DNA of 64,000 nucleotides from Jaapia argillacea MUCL 33604 (taxonomy: Eukaryota > Basidiomycota > Agaricomycetes > Jaapiales > Jaapiaceae): the NCBI GenBank assembly GCA_000697665.1, contig KL197711.1, forward strand, positions 1,658,553 to 1,722,552, given 5' to 3'. The position numbers and the translations under genes were made by a program. The notes under the pieces were generated by a model, which searched no databases, had not been told where the DNA came from, and saw only the letters and a list, made by a program, of their open reading frames with translations. Positions 34,777 through 46,348 of the stretch are shown here, piece by piece; the first letter of the stretch is position 1, and each line of letters starts with the position of its first letter.

Positions 34777-35000
34777 ACTGTCATTCTGGTGTTTTGTGGA
34801 CATGGACATGTTGTAGGATGAGATAAATGTATTTCTGTGGTTTGTGAGATTACGCCAAGATTTCGCGTTTGCCTTGTCGTTTCCAGCCACATGCCGGCGC
34901 CGTGCTGCGGTGCGGAAGCTCGGTCAATGCTCCATCCCTCAACACAAATGCGTTGTGATTTCACCACCACCTAAACTGTGTCGTCGGCGCGATATTAGCC

Positions 35001-36387
35001 ATGCCTTTCCAAGATGTCCCTTTGAACGATGGCCATGAGGTGAGCTCCTAAGCTCCGACACAGCGACATCGCCCTGATTTGCTCCCAGCTTCCTTCCATA
35101 GCATTTGGGACGGGGACTTCTCTGTTTGGTCAGGTCAGTCGGGGGTGATAATACTAGGAGCAGTCAAGCTGACTGGTTGCCCTCAAATTTCAGGACGCTA
35201 CTGAGGGAGTCGAGCTTGCAATAGAGACTGGGTTTTGTCATATTGATACTTCTGCCAGTGAGTGCCAATGGATCTCTGAAGACCTCCATGGTTGAAGTTG
35301 TGTAGTTTATGGGAACGAAGACAGTGTCGGAAACGCTATCAGGGAATCCGGGTTACCCAGAGATGAACTCTATATCACCACGAAATACGACGGGGGTGAC
35401 GTCTCTCAAGCAATCGAGACCAGTTTAGCGAAGGTATGCTTATGCGGTCACGCTTTGACCACGTCCCGAATACTAAATCCTGCCACGAATTAACTTCACA
35501 GCTTGGCCTGAAGTATGTCGACCTATATCTCATCCACCAGCCATACCTTGTAGACAATAATATGGAGGCTGTTTGGCGGGAGTTCGAGAGGGCGAAGGAA
35601 GCGGGTCTGGCAAAGTAAGCCTCCGATGTACCCTCCTAGACTAATATTGACTAACCGTTTTGTCCAGGAGTATTGGTGTTAGCAATTTCAATGTCGAACA
35701 GTTACAAAGGCTCTTGAAGATCGCCAAAACTAAGCCGGCTGTCAATCAGGTCTGTACTTGACCCAAAGTACGGCATGAGCGACCACCTCATCGGTGATTC
35801 TATATGTAGATTCAATTTGATCCCTACACCTACGCCGAGAGCAAGGCCCTTCTTGAATACTCTGCCGAGAATGGGATCGTTACGCAGGCTTATGGGAGTC
35901 TTCTGTAAGTCCATGCCAACACTTTCCTTCGCCTCCATTATCCTCATGTCCCCAGTCCCATCACCCGAACGCCTGGAGGGGCGGTTGACAAGCCCCTTGC
36001 TGACGCCGCCAAACGACTTCATGCAACGCCCGGGCAGGTCATCTTCAAGTGGGTCCTTTCAAAAGGGGTAGTCATCGTAACGTACGTCAATCTCTAGGTA
36101 CCGGGGTGTCTATCCTGCTCACGGTAATGCCCACTAGAACGAGTTCCAAGAAAACCCGTCTGGAAGAGTATCTCGCTGTTGCAGACCTCCGTAAGTCTGA
36201 ACTACATTTTTCGGCTCTCAAGCCTCACATTCGTCGCCCAGCGCCCTTATACGCCGCGGAAATAACAGCCATCGACGAGGCAGGGGCAAAGGGACCACCT
36301 CAGTCCATCCGTCAGCATCTATATCTGGGTGCTTGTACGACACTTGTTCTATTTGCACTCGCGAGAGTTTTTTGGGCTCTGATATGA
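35001..36387 (+). CDS. Aldo-keto reductase, tandem copy 3, with C-terminal membrane tail
   Basis: Third member of the tandem set; starts [13 protein letters not shown]. Catalytic residues: HIDTSAS (Asp), [12 protein letters not shown] (Tyr), [11 protein letters not shown] (Lys), [10 protein letters not shown] (His). Then [53 protein letters not shown] and [14 protein letters not shown]. Copy 3 has Gln-Phe-Asp where copies 1 and 2 have Arg-Phe/Leu-His, a change in the segment that lines the active site, so its substrate may differ. The last exon ends in a hydrophobic stretch ([20 protein letters not shown]), again a likely membrane anchor. Intergenic gap to copy 2 is about 220 bases. Confidence 0.9.
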
Positions 36388-36670
36388 GTACTACGTGATC
36401 GAACTGAACGCTACACAGTGTTCCTGCATCTGTACATCATCTGATTCGCTGTATCATAGTAGATGTCCAAAGGACAATGGACATGGACATTACTTTAGTA
36501 GTGCTTCGACCATCGTATGACGCGCCCGTTTTGGCCCCGTTCCCTTGGGAACTTCGACGCTGCAGGTTGTTCCTACCCACACCCACCGCAGGTTCGGTGG
36601 TCTCGGAACCGTTTTCATCGTTCGATCTCATTTCTTTGTCGACTGTCTCCAAGTCTGCTTGACGTGTAAC

Positions 36671-37917
36671 ATGTCGTCAAATTTCATTCGGGACAGCATG
36701 CTCCGCTTGTCAATACCCACCAGGGATTCCCTCTATTATATATCAGACGGCAACACAGTGCTATTGGTGGAGAACACGCTTTTCAAAGTTTGTTCTAGCA
36801 AATGTATTCCTCGACAATTTCCTCACCGTCTCGTGATGCCTCGTACTTATCGCACAGGTGCATCGCTCCACTCTGGTCAAGGATGGGTCCAGCTTTGAGA
36901 CACTGTTTTCTCTTCCATGCGAAGCCCCGCCTTCTAGTTCGAACCAAACCGTACCCGCGGTTGGGCCACTGCCGGAAGGAGAGAGTGACGATAATCCAAT
37001 ACACCTACATGACACGGCTGACCAATTCCGTGCATTGCTATGGGCACTCTACGCGCTGTGGGTTAATTGGTCGTGATGATTTCCTCCTACTGACGTGTGC
37101 ATCCGCCAGGCCTCATGAGCTGATGGTTGCGACGACTGCCGAAGCCAACCCGGTGCTGCTATACCACCTAGCTCAAATGGCGCACAAGTACCAGTTCAAG
37201 TCACTACTGTCTTGGGTGCTTTCAGCTTTATTCACCTTCTACACGCGCTTCGGAGCATTGGATACCCTCCCCAGTTCATCCGATGACACAGCCCCAGCTA
37301 CCGGCCCTACTCTCGTTCAATTGACGGAGCTCGCTTCACTGTGTGAATGCACCGGTCTTCTGGATGCCACCATTACGAGGTGGAAGAAACTTATCAGCGA
37401 AGGCCAGGAAATCGCACTTGCCATCCTGATCGCGGAACGCCTTAACATCCGAACGCTTTTGGGAATGGCATATTCTGCGATGCTCCTCAAAGGTCGCAAA
37501 TTCTGGGATGCGGAGCCACTTTTGAACCGGGACCAACGCATACGACTCCTTTCGGGGCATTACTCTCTTTCTCGGCTTTCGGAGAAGCTACCCCTCAATC
37601 CACCAGTTCTTCTTCATACAGCTCGATGTCCCTCCCCTCCCCGATGCTCAAAGGCGTGGGCTGCACTGTGGAAGCAGGTGCTTGACTTGGAGTCGCAGGT
37701 TGCTCCGATGGAGTCTGTGGATGTGGTGAGAAAGTTGAGAGTGGCGGAGGCTGTCCTCGTCGGTTTGATGGAGAAGGATGATTCAGGAGGGTCCACCCAG
37801 TTGTGTCCAGAGAACCCATGGTTGCCCTATTGCAAGGAAAGTGCCTTGGCTTCTGTTGCGCTCAGAGGGAAGGAAATACGGGATGGACTCGCGGATCATT
37901 TCACAGACGTCTTCTGA
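36671..37917 (+). CDS. BTB/POZ domain protein, copy 1
   Basis: Three exons, about 375 residues. The N-terminal part reads DSLYYISDGNTVLLVENTLF, then VHRSTLVKDGSSFETLFSLP, ending IHLHDTADQFRALLWALYAL: the order of strands and helices of the agaricomycete BTB/POZ fold (D-G-N/D, L-V, H-R-S-x-L, S-x-x-F). The rest is helical (HLAQMAHKYQFKSLLSWVLS, ASLCECTGLLDATITRWKKL) and resembles the BACK-like extension. BTB domains dimerise and often bridge to Cul3 ubiquitin ligases or transcription factors. The start (MSSNFIRDSM) is the first ATG. The next gene is a related BTB protein, so the two are a tandem pair. Confidence 0.85.
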
Positions 37918-38643
37918 GCCGACCTCGTAACCCTGTTGTTACATGGACTCTCCGATACCCTGCTAATCACTGCTATTCGATGATTAATGACGATGAGGGA
38001 TCCCCCTACAGCTACGGTGATAGATTTGCGTGGCGTCCAATCGTTGCACAAACAACATTTCTGGAAATTTTGACTTTGGCCGTCGTCCGCGAGACTACTG
38101 GATCGTTGGCGACGCAGATCTCGACAGCCCATGAATTTCACAAAAAATATGGATGCCTCACCAGTCTGCTCACACGCGGGTAATTCATTGGGACCATCAA
38201 GAGACTGCTGATCAAAGAGACATCCTGGAGACGATGCGTGGGGGGTGGCAGATACAGTGCTTAGAGACCTTCGTGAGCTTTCTGCCGTAAGTTGATGGTG
38301 GCCGCGGTGCTGCTGCAGTGGTAGTCTCGATACCAAACTCTCTGATACGAGGAGGTAGAATCAGCACGCATTCCACCCTCATTGACGTGTGTTCTTGCTT
38401 TTCCGCTCTCTCGTCCTTCCTGCACGCGTACATAGCATCTCATACACTTGCGTGCTTCGTAGAGATCGGGTTCGAGTTGGGTTCGAGTCTAATGCAGTGG
38501 GGTGCAGCTATGGTTCTGAGGGACCAACTTTCCAAGAGCGGAAGCGGAAGCAAAAAGCCACGAAGATATCGATCGTCCGTGTCACGCAAATGTGTGAACA
38601 CCGTCACAGCAAATTGGATTTCGGGAGCCCTCAATTGACTCCC
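37918..38643. other. Intergenic between the two BTB genes
   Basis: About 0.7 kb. Open frames here (for example 37896-38336 on the minus strand) overlap the 3' end of the upstream gene and show no domain. Nothing else recognised. Confidence 0.4.
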
Positions 38644-40067
38644 ATGTCTGTCGTCTACGTCTCCAATCTCCATAAACAAGACTCTGAGATGGACCGAGAT
38701 CACGGGACAAGTCGGAAACGTCCCCGTTTGGACGATGAGGATGTTGTCGATTATCTTCATCACAACGAAGAGGAGCTCGATCATCCTGTGATTAAGGAGC
38801 CTGGGGTAATTAGGGATGATACCTATTATATGTCGGACGGAAGCTGCATCCTTCGAGTGGAGAACACTCTATTCAATGTATGTGGCACGCGGAATTACTT
38901 CGAATCCGCCACCTGACGTTCACTGAGCTTCGTAGGTTCACCGGACCATCCTCTCGAGGGACTCATCATCCTTCGGGTCGATGTTCACCTTCCCCCAAGG
39001 CGATAATCAGGAAGAAGGGATGTCCGATGACAACCCAATCATCCTGATTGGAGATGCCGTTTCCGAGTTCAAGAACTTCTTGTGGGCCCTCTACGCATTG
39101 TGAGGCGATCTCATCCATATAACCTCGTATTTCATGCTTCTTCAATTTTTGATTGTTATGCTGATAAACAACTCGTAGGCCTCCAGAACTGATGATTGTT
39201 CACACCCCCCAAGCAAATCTCCCCAGACTCATCGATATCGCTCGCGTGGCCAACAAGTATTCCTACAAGTCGGTGGAAACGTGGTCTCTGGATGCGATCC
39301 AAGAATTCGTCAATCGCAAGCCCTCACCGATCCTTGCCCAGTTCACTAATGGCGCATCTGTCTCCTCCGGTCACGATGTTACCAATTTCAAGCAAGCAAG
39401 TGAACAAATCACTCGCTTGATCACGTTGGCTCAGCTGTGTAACCATGAACGGTTGTTGACGACGATGATTTTACTACTGCGACAGCTGATGACAAGCACC
39501 CTCCAGTATGCCTATCTGGCCATGACGCTTGCAGACGAGCTGAATTTGCGAGTATTGAAGGGTGCGGCGTATTTGGAGGTGATGTCCAAGGCTAAATTAG
39601 TGGCGAAGCACATGAATACACTTGGAAAAGGCAAGAGAGGAGGTGACGAGCCATTGGAAGGGACCATCAATGCCAAAGGGCGGTTGGTGGTGACACCCGA
39701 TCAACACCTCCGTCTATTGTGCGGATATCATGGTCTCAGTCGGACATGGGAACAACTTCGTGGTCACCCTCCAACTTTCGAACACGCATCTTCATGCGGC
39801 GCGACTTGGCACCAGCATGGTTGTACCCAGAGTTGGCTGGAATTTTGGAAGGAGAAGTCGAGGGGCGAGGGCGTACTGGCATTGGGCCTTGCCGATGTCC
39901 TTGGGAGACTGAGAGCGATCGCAAAGGAGTTCGACAAGTGGGGCAGTGCCACCTACATGCATCATGATTGCAGGATGAACGCGAAGAGATGCATTCAGGA
40001 GAAGATCAAGCACATTGAGGATGCGTTACCCGACTACTTTTCGGAAATGGGAGAGTGCGATATCTGA
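38644..40067 (+). CDS. BTB/POZ domain protein, copy 2
   Basis: Related to the gene at 36671, about 425 residues, with introns in the same two places. N-terminus contains a basic patch (SRKRPRLDDEDVVDYL) that could be a nuclear signal. The BTB segment reads DTYYMSDGSCILRVENTLFN, VHRTILSRDSSSFGSMFTFP and IILIGDAVSEFKNFLWALYA, followed by LPRLIDIARVANKYSYKSVE and an alpha-helical extension with LITLAQLCNHERLLTTMILL. A Cys/His-containing segment (HASSCGATWHQHGCTQSWLE) matches the position of CPSPPRCSKAWAALWK in copy 1, so this feature is conserved in both. Start at 38644 chosen as the first in-frame ATG; 38689 (MDRDHG) is an alternative. Partner and target unknown. Confidence 0.85.
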
Positions 40068-40167
40068 GTCTGCCAAGGAATTAAAATCGTGTATACACCA
40101 TCGCGCCCGTGCACGCTACAAGAAAGCGATCTAGTGAACATACATTACAATCGTGACAACAAGCATA

Positions 40168-40819
40168 TCACAGCTGACGACTCTTCCCTTTCCCCTTCGA
40201 TGTCCGTTTCCCAGGAGTGGATCCTCCCGAAGCTTCATTGGTGGGATACAGTGGCCGAAATCCTGGATTCCAGGCGGGATTCCCAAAGTCCGTAGCACCA
40301 GCCCCGTGTTGATTAGAATTAACCACGGTATTGTTACTTTTTGGTGTCGGATAGCCCATCATCGAGCGCATGATCGAATCGATATTATTGGACGAAGGTT
40401 GCGGCTCCAGACCGACTTGAGAGCCACGGAGCATGGTCTCTTCGAATAGTTCGTTTTCCTCGAGTTTCCGGACTTCATTTCGAAGATTGGCCATTACACT
40501 GATGAACATATCTGCAACCGATAAACAATGACGGCGGACATACAAACACGGGCAAGGCCTCACCTTTCTCTTCCGTACCAGCCTTCGGTTTGGGGAGTAG
40601 TGGACAGCGATTTGCCAAGACTTCGGTTTCCCTCATCTCTCGTAATTTCAATCCCTCCTCGCACTTGTTGTCAAAAGCCTCCTGTGACAGTTCATCGTCG
40701 GATTGTGAAGTTTCATCAGGGCCATATACAGTTCCAATCGTATCAGCCGGTGAGGATGGTCGTAAGAGAGGGGGACCATATGGAGGATGTCCCAGATTGA
40801 GGTGGTGGGGATAAGACAT
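40168..40819 (-). CDS. Small unrecognised protein
   Basis: Two exons with a clean 50-60 nt intron give about 200 residues: a Pro-rich N-terminus (MSYPHHLNLGHPPYGPPLLR), an acidic middle, a short helical region (ISVMANLRNEVRKLEENELF) that may form a coiled coil, and a basic tail (GKRTSKGKGKSRQL). No family is recognised. It is divergent from RNR1 across a 515-base promoter that contains MluI cell-cycle boxes, so co-regulation in S phase is possible but unproven. Confidence 0.65.
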
Positions 40820-40954
40820 GATTGGGAGATAAACCGGGACAAGAAGAATGGAAAAGAGCTCAGTAAGCTAAACGAGAAAGGAAAGGATGCGCCTCGAGGC
40901 GCTTGAGCATGGTGGTTCAACGAAAAGACGCGCACACGTCAACACGTACAAAGA

Positions 40955-40960
40955 ACGCGT
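40955..40960. promoter_or_regulatory. MluI cell-cycle box (ACGCGT), distal, upstream of RNR1
   Basis: Palindromic ACGCGT in the shared promoter. In yeasts this box binds the MBF complex and drives G1/S expression, with RNR1/cdc22 as a classical target. Binding here is inferred. Confidence 0.45.
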
Positions 40961-41233
40961 CTTACCCTCGTTTATTGCGCTAGGTGACCTCCCTTATAGT
41001 CGCATAATTGATAAAACAAAAAGCCATGAATATCCCAAACAACCCACTCAGTGCTTCAACTAAGCTAACGATGCGCTTTCAAGTACTGACATCAAGTGTC
41101 TCGAAATCCCAGTACTAATCGGAGCGACGGTATATGCTCAACAACACTTTCTTCCTATTTTCTGGGATTTTGCATTTGACGTGTATTTGCACGTGTTCTT
41201 TAATTAGTCACCATCACGCGGTTAAATACCTTG

Positions 41234-41239
41234 ACGCGT
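41234..41239. promoter_or_regulatory. MluI cell-cycle box (ACGCGT) about 100 bases upstream of the RNR1 ATG
   Basis: Core of the 8-base palindrome GACGCGTC (41233-41240), 95-100 bases before the ATG. It is the best candidate MBF site in the promoter, in the position expected for cell-cycle control of ribonucleotide reductase. Confidence 0.5.
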
Positions 41240-41334
41240 CGTGTTTTCCTGGTTACCTTGCTCTCTCCATCTCCTCCATCTCCTGCGCCTCCTCCCAATA
41301 CCCACTTCCTAGCTCACACCCAGCGATATTTACG

Positions 41335-44300
41335 ATGGCTCATGTATTCAAGAGAGGTGCGTTTTGCTGTCTTCTGTCATTGCCGCGATCCCAGTGATTG
41401 ACCTGGAGTCCTTTTTCAGACGGGTATGTCTCTCGCGACGCGCCATGCGCTCTTAAGTATACGATAGACGACTAATGATATCTCCTTTTAGTCGAAGGGA
41501 GCGAGTCCAGTTTGACAAGGCACGCGATTTATACGCGCAGCTCGCCATCGCGACCACTGACCTCCCCCATAGATCACCGCCCGGATACAGAAGCTCTCCT
41601 ATGGCCTTGATCAGAATCACGTTGATTACTTCGAGTGAGTGGACACCTTCACATGATCTTCTCTCATCTTACCTTTTGCCAGTGTTGCACAAAAAGTCAT
41701 CGCTGGTGTATACCCAGGCGTGACGACTGTCGAGCTTGATGTAGGTCTGACCTATTTTTCCATCAGCATAAGCTTACTCTCTCGCGACAGAACCTTGCCT
41801 CGGAGATTGCAGCTAACCTTACGACAAAGCATCCCGACTATGCAATCTTGGCCGCTCGGATTGCCGTCTCAAATCTACACAAAGAGACCAAGAAGAGCTT
41901 CTCCCAGGTCATCAAGGATCTGTATAACTATGGTATGACACCTTTGTCCAGTTGATACTGCCTCTTGACACATCGTCTAGTCAACCCCAAGAACGGACGC
42001 CCGGCAGGAATGATCTCGCAGGAGACGTATGAGGTGATCGTGGCGAATGCTCAAACCCTGGACTCTGCTATTATCTACGACCGTGATTTCAACTTCAACT
42101 TGTGAGTCCCGTTCTAAGACATCGTTGTCGCGCGTTTGCTTATTCAGTCTTGTTAGTTTCGGATTCAAGACTTTGGAGCGGTCTTACCTCCTCAGAATCG
42201 ATGGTCGCGTTGCCGAGCGCCCGCAGCACATGATGATGCGAGTGGCTGTCGGCATCCATGGCTCTGATATCGAGCGAGCCATCGAAACTTACAACCTGAT
42301 GTCGGAACGTTACTTCACACATGCATCCCCGACCCTCTTCAACGCTGGTACTCCTCATCCCCAGCTCAGCTCTTGCTTCCTGCTTTGCATGAAAGACGAC
42401 TCTATCGAGGGCATCTATGATACTCTCAAGAACTGCGCCATGATCAGTAAGACAGCTGGAGGCATTGGTCTGAGCATTCACTGTATCCGAGCCACGGGGT
42501 ATGTTCCGCCGACTTTCGTTACCGGTTCTCTGATATTGATGGCCTTGTTAGTTCTTACATTGCTGGGACAAATGGTTACTCCAACGGTATCGTTCCCATG
42601 CTGCGCGCCTATGATGCAACCGCACGCTATGTCGATCAAGGCGGCAATAAGCGACCTGGCGCCTTTGCCATCTATCTGGAGCCTTGGCACGCAGATGTCT
42701 TCGATTTTCTCGACCTCCGAAAGAATCACGGTAAAGAAGAAGTTCGCGCCAGGGACTTGTTCTATGCGTTATGGATTCCCGATTTATTGTGAGTACTTTC
42801 TTTCGGTGTTGCTTCTGCGGCATGCTCATTCTGGAACAGCATGAAGCGAGTCGAGGCCAACGGCGAATGGTCCTTGTTTTGCCCCAATGAGGCACCCAAC
42901 CTGCATGAGGTTCACAGTGCGGAATTTGAGGAGCTCTACGAGAAGTACGAGAGGGAGGGCCGCGCGAAGAAGACAATCCCTGCCCAGAAATTGTGGTATG
43001 CCATCCTTGAAGCCCAGATCGAGACTGGAGGTCCCTTCATGGTCTATAAGGACGCTGCCAATGGTGTGTAGCGTTTTACTCAACACTTTCATCAACATGG
43101 CTAAGCAATTTATAGCCAAATCTAATCAGAAGAACTTGGGTACCATCAAGTCGTCGAATCTCTGCACTGAGATTATCGAATACACTTCACCAGAGGAAAC
43201 GGCCGTGTGCAACCTCGCCTCTCTTGCTCTGCCGTCGTTCATCGTCAATGGCAGATACGACTTCCAGAAACTTCACGATGTCGCGAAGGTCGTTGCCAAC
43301 AACCTCAATAAAATAATTGACGTCAACTATTACCCTATCCCAGAGGCCAGGAGGTCGAATATGCGTCACCGTCCCATTGGTCTTGGGGTTCAGGGACTCG
43401 CTGATACGTTCATGGCTCTTCGCATGCCCTTCGACTCGCCGGCTGCAAAGGAGTTGAATATCCAAATCTTCGAAACCATCTATCACGCTGCCATCGAGGC
43501 AAGTAGTGAGATGGCCGAGCGTGATGGGCCCTACGAAACGTGGGTAGGGAGCCCCGCCGAGCAGGGTCAGCTGCAGTTTGACCTGTGGGGTGTGACTCCG
43601 ACGGATCTGTGGGATTGGAAGACGTTGAAGGAGAAGGTCGCCAGGACTGGATTGAGGAACTCCTTGCTTCTCGCGCCTATGCCAACTGCATCGACGAGTC
43701 AAATTCTTGGTAATAACGAGTGTTTCGAACCGTACACAAGGTGTGTTGTCCATCGGTGTCATTTATTCTATGGCGTCTGACGTCTGACTCTTAGCAACAT
43801 CTACACTCGCCGTGTCCTCGCTGGAGAGTTCCAAGTCGTCTGTCCATGGCTCCTGAGGGAGTTGGTTGACCTTGGATTGTGGAACGATCGCATGAAGGAT
43901 ATGATCATCGCGCACAACGGATCCATCCAGAACATCCCCGGTATTCCTGATGATGTGAAGGCCATCTACAAGACTGTTTGGGAAATCAGCCAGAAGAAGA
44001 TCCTCGATATGGCCGCTGACCGAGGCGCCTTCATCTGCCAGAGCCAGTCCCTCAACGTCCACCTTCAGGCTCCGACAATGGGGCAATTGACGAGTATGCA
44101 CTTCTACGGGTGGAAGAAGGGATTGAAGACTGGAATGTACTACCTACGGACGAAGCCCGCGGCCCAGGCTATTCAATTCACCCTCGATCATAACCTAGTC
44201 AAGGAGACGAAGAAGAACCAGGAACAACAACAACAACAGACACCTTCGAAGACCCGTGCTCCCGTCGCTACCTTACCATCGCCATCACCATCACCTCGCA

Positions 44301-44617
44301 CACCTGCTGTTGCATCTTCAAGTGTCGGGAACGGGAGTGCCCTTTCTGCTAAGCAGCCGGTCACCTTGAATGGATCCATCCGTGCATCCTCCTCCTCCAC
44401 CTCAAGTTCGACCCCAGTCGCCAGTCCAACTACCTCTACACCCGCGTCCGAGCTGTCTTTGGAGGGTCTCTCCTTGGACGAAAGGACTCGCCAAGCTGCC
44501 GAAGCTGATCCAGAGTTCGCCGCCGCTTTGCAGCGCCAGAAGGAAAAGGAGCTTGAGCAAGCTAAATTGATGTGTTCGCTGGAGAACAAGGATGCTTGCG
44601 TGATGTGCTCTGGTTGA
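41335..44617 (+). CDS. RNR1: Ribonucleoside-diphosphate reductase large (alpha) subunit
   Basis: Class Ia R1 subunit, about 900 residues. The ATP-cone at the N-terminus ([28 protein letters not shown]) is split by three small introns, one of which starts with GC (41520-41572). Core motifs include [20 protein letters not shown] (first active-site Cys), [10 protein letters not shown] with the redox partner Cys in TAVCNLASL, the N/C/E radical site region ([20 protein letters not shown]), and [20 protein letters not shown]. The C-terminal swinging tail CVMC ([11 protein letters not shown]) that accepts electrons from thioredoxin is intact. Before it lies an about 120-residue Gln/Ser/Thr/Pro-rich linker, longer than in most R1 proteins. 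Role: reduces ribonucleoside diphosphates for DNA synthesis, with the R2 subunit (not in the window). Regulation likely through ACGCGT boxes upstream. Confidence 0.97.
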
Positions 44618-45071
44618 ATGTTCTCCCTTCAGTTTTGTTCGTCGTGGATATCTGCTTATAGACATCAGTTTCTCTTGGATCCTTGCACCTTGCCTATCAC
44701 TGTGTTTTCCTATGTTGTGTTTCCACTAGCATCTCGTCCATTACTTTGTGTAGTACTGTATGAACATCCCTCTCGTATCGATAATTTTGGATCAATCTTG
44801 ATATCTTTGCATGGTTGAATGATTAGCGTACTCCGTGGAGCGTCATCAAAGTCTATGAGTGATTGCGACGAATATATATGACCTTTACATAAATGGATCT
44901 ACGATGAGTCTACGAATCTAACAAGTCCAGTCTTGCGGCGAAATACAGCACAAGGATACATCCGCCTAATGATGAAAAAAGGTATGGTCGTCGTAATTCT
45001 TCGTGGAAGGTGAAGTCGTAAACCCGTGGTCGTTAGGTTGTGGTGGGCGAGGGACTTGAATCCCCAAACGG
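44618..45071. other. Convergent 3' region of RNR1 and the secreted-protein gene
   Basis: About 450 bases, AT-richer than the coding flanks, expected to contain both polyadenylation sites. No gene is supported. Confidence 0.45.
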
Positions 45072-46073
45072 TCAAACACTGCGGACAGTGAGGATGGCCA
45101 CACGGCCGTCTTGATCTATGCCGTGGTTGACGCCTATATCATGATTCGGTCAGATCGTGAGCGACGAAGAATTCTGGTAACATACCGTCGTTGCCTGGCT
45201 CTAGGAGGCCCTCTTTCCACTCAAGGTCCGCGACCCACCAGTTACTCTTCCAGTGGCTCCCAGCAGTCGCTCGTTCAACGAGGTAGTCGCGACCAAGATT
45301 GTAGCCGTCTGCAGTGATCGTGTGATGTTTTCCAGAATGCTTCGGGATAAGATCAGCTCGAGGTCAAGCGAAACGAGACATATTGAGGGCCTCACTTCTT
45401 CCTTCGAAGCACTGTCATGGCGTCAGACAAGAGCAGGATAAATTGTTCTGATTGAACAGCCTATACTCACCCAATAAACCAGGCACCGCTGTTCGCGTGT
45501 GTGCCGTTCTGCTTCCAAGCTCTAAAGTGTTGCCCACCAGCGACGCTCTCCCAACAAGTCCCCCAGACGGGGAAATAATATTGTCGAGCGAGGAACATTT
45601 CCTGCTTCCTACCGTCCCCGTCCCCAAGATCGGCTTCATGGATATTGCCGTAGTGTAAACCCATGCATTCCTCTGAGAAGCCAATGGATCTACCACATGA
45701 TTAGATATGGAAGCAAGATAATCTCGGGACGAGGACGAACTTGGCATACTGGTGGAATCCAAATTCCGTCAAGATAAATGGGTCGGAAAGCCCAGAAATA
45801 ATAACGTTCAAAGGTTCCCCATGCGTCTTCGTCGTGAACTGCGGAGAGAACACAGTATCACTGTCGGCGAAACAGTGGGCACTTTCCGGTTTCACTCACG
45901 TCCAAAAATCGACCCCCATTTAACCGCGGGTCATGCCAGCCTTGTAATTCCCAGTCCGACGCTGAAGTGCTGGATACTTGCTGGAAGATGGCCTGGGGTT
46001 CCCCAGCTTCCATTGAAAATATAGGAAAGCCGAGAACGGAAGAAATCAAGGAGAGGGCCAATAAAAGTAACAT
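45072..46073 (-). CDS. Small secreted protein of unknown function
   Basis: Five to six exons on the minus strand give about 250 residues. The N-terminus MLLLLALSLISSVLGFPIFS is a clear signal peptide with likely cleavage after SSVLG. The mature part contains WELQGWHDPRLNGGRFLDSD, FTTKTHGEPLNVIISGLSDP, HYGNIHEADLGDGDGRKQEM, ARQYYFPVWGTCWESVAGGQ, FRAWKQNGTHANSGAWFIGA and HTITADGYNLGRDYLVERAT, then NWWVADLEWKEGLLEPGNDD. One Asn-Gly-Thr is a possible glycosylation site. I do not recognise a catalytic family; the layout resembles fungal secreted orphan proteins. The end after the last small exon (stop 45072-45074) is less certain. Divergent from AVL9 with a 275-base shared promoter. Confidence 0.7.
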
Positions 46074-46348
46074 CGTGGGGGAGATGGTGGGAGAAGAAAG
46101 GAAAGGGCGACCTGAGACCTAGGATAGGTCCTGGGGCCAATGGAGCGTGGTGAGGGGGCGGCGCACAATCATGCTGTTCGGTTACTGGGACTCGGAGATC
46201 TCTTTCAGGACTTGTCAGATCAAAGATTGGAATGTTAGTGTGACTGTCACGTTCTAAGATAACAATGTGGTCCCCTTTGAAACAAAGTTCACACGCCTCA
46301 ACCAATGTTGCCGCGAGCACGACGCTGACCACGATGCCTTAATTGGAC

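Larger units (their letters stand above)
40820..41334. other. Bidirectional promoter region of the small gene and RNR1
   Basis: 515 bases between divergent starts. It holds two ACGCGT boxes (listed separately) plus GACGCGC near 40927 and CACGCGG near 41216. Immediately before the RNR1 ATG is a C/T-rich run (TCTCCATCTCCTCCATCTCC), typical of fungal leaders. No gene is present. Confidence 0.5.

Noticed and set aside
45040-45110. tRNA-like 3' half on the minus strand (GATTCAAGTCC box followed by CGCCCACCA)
   Set aside because: The T-stem has a mismatch, no matching 7-base acceptor strand lies 70-90 bases upstream, and the sequence overlaps the last exon of the secreted-protein gene. Taken as coincidence.
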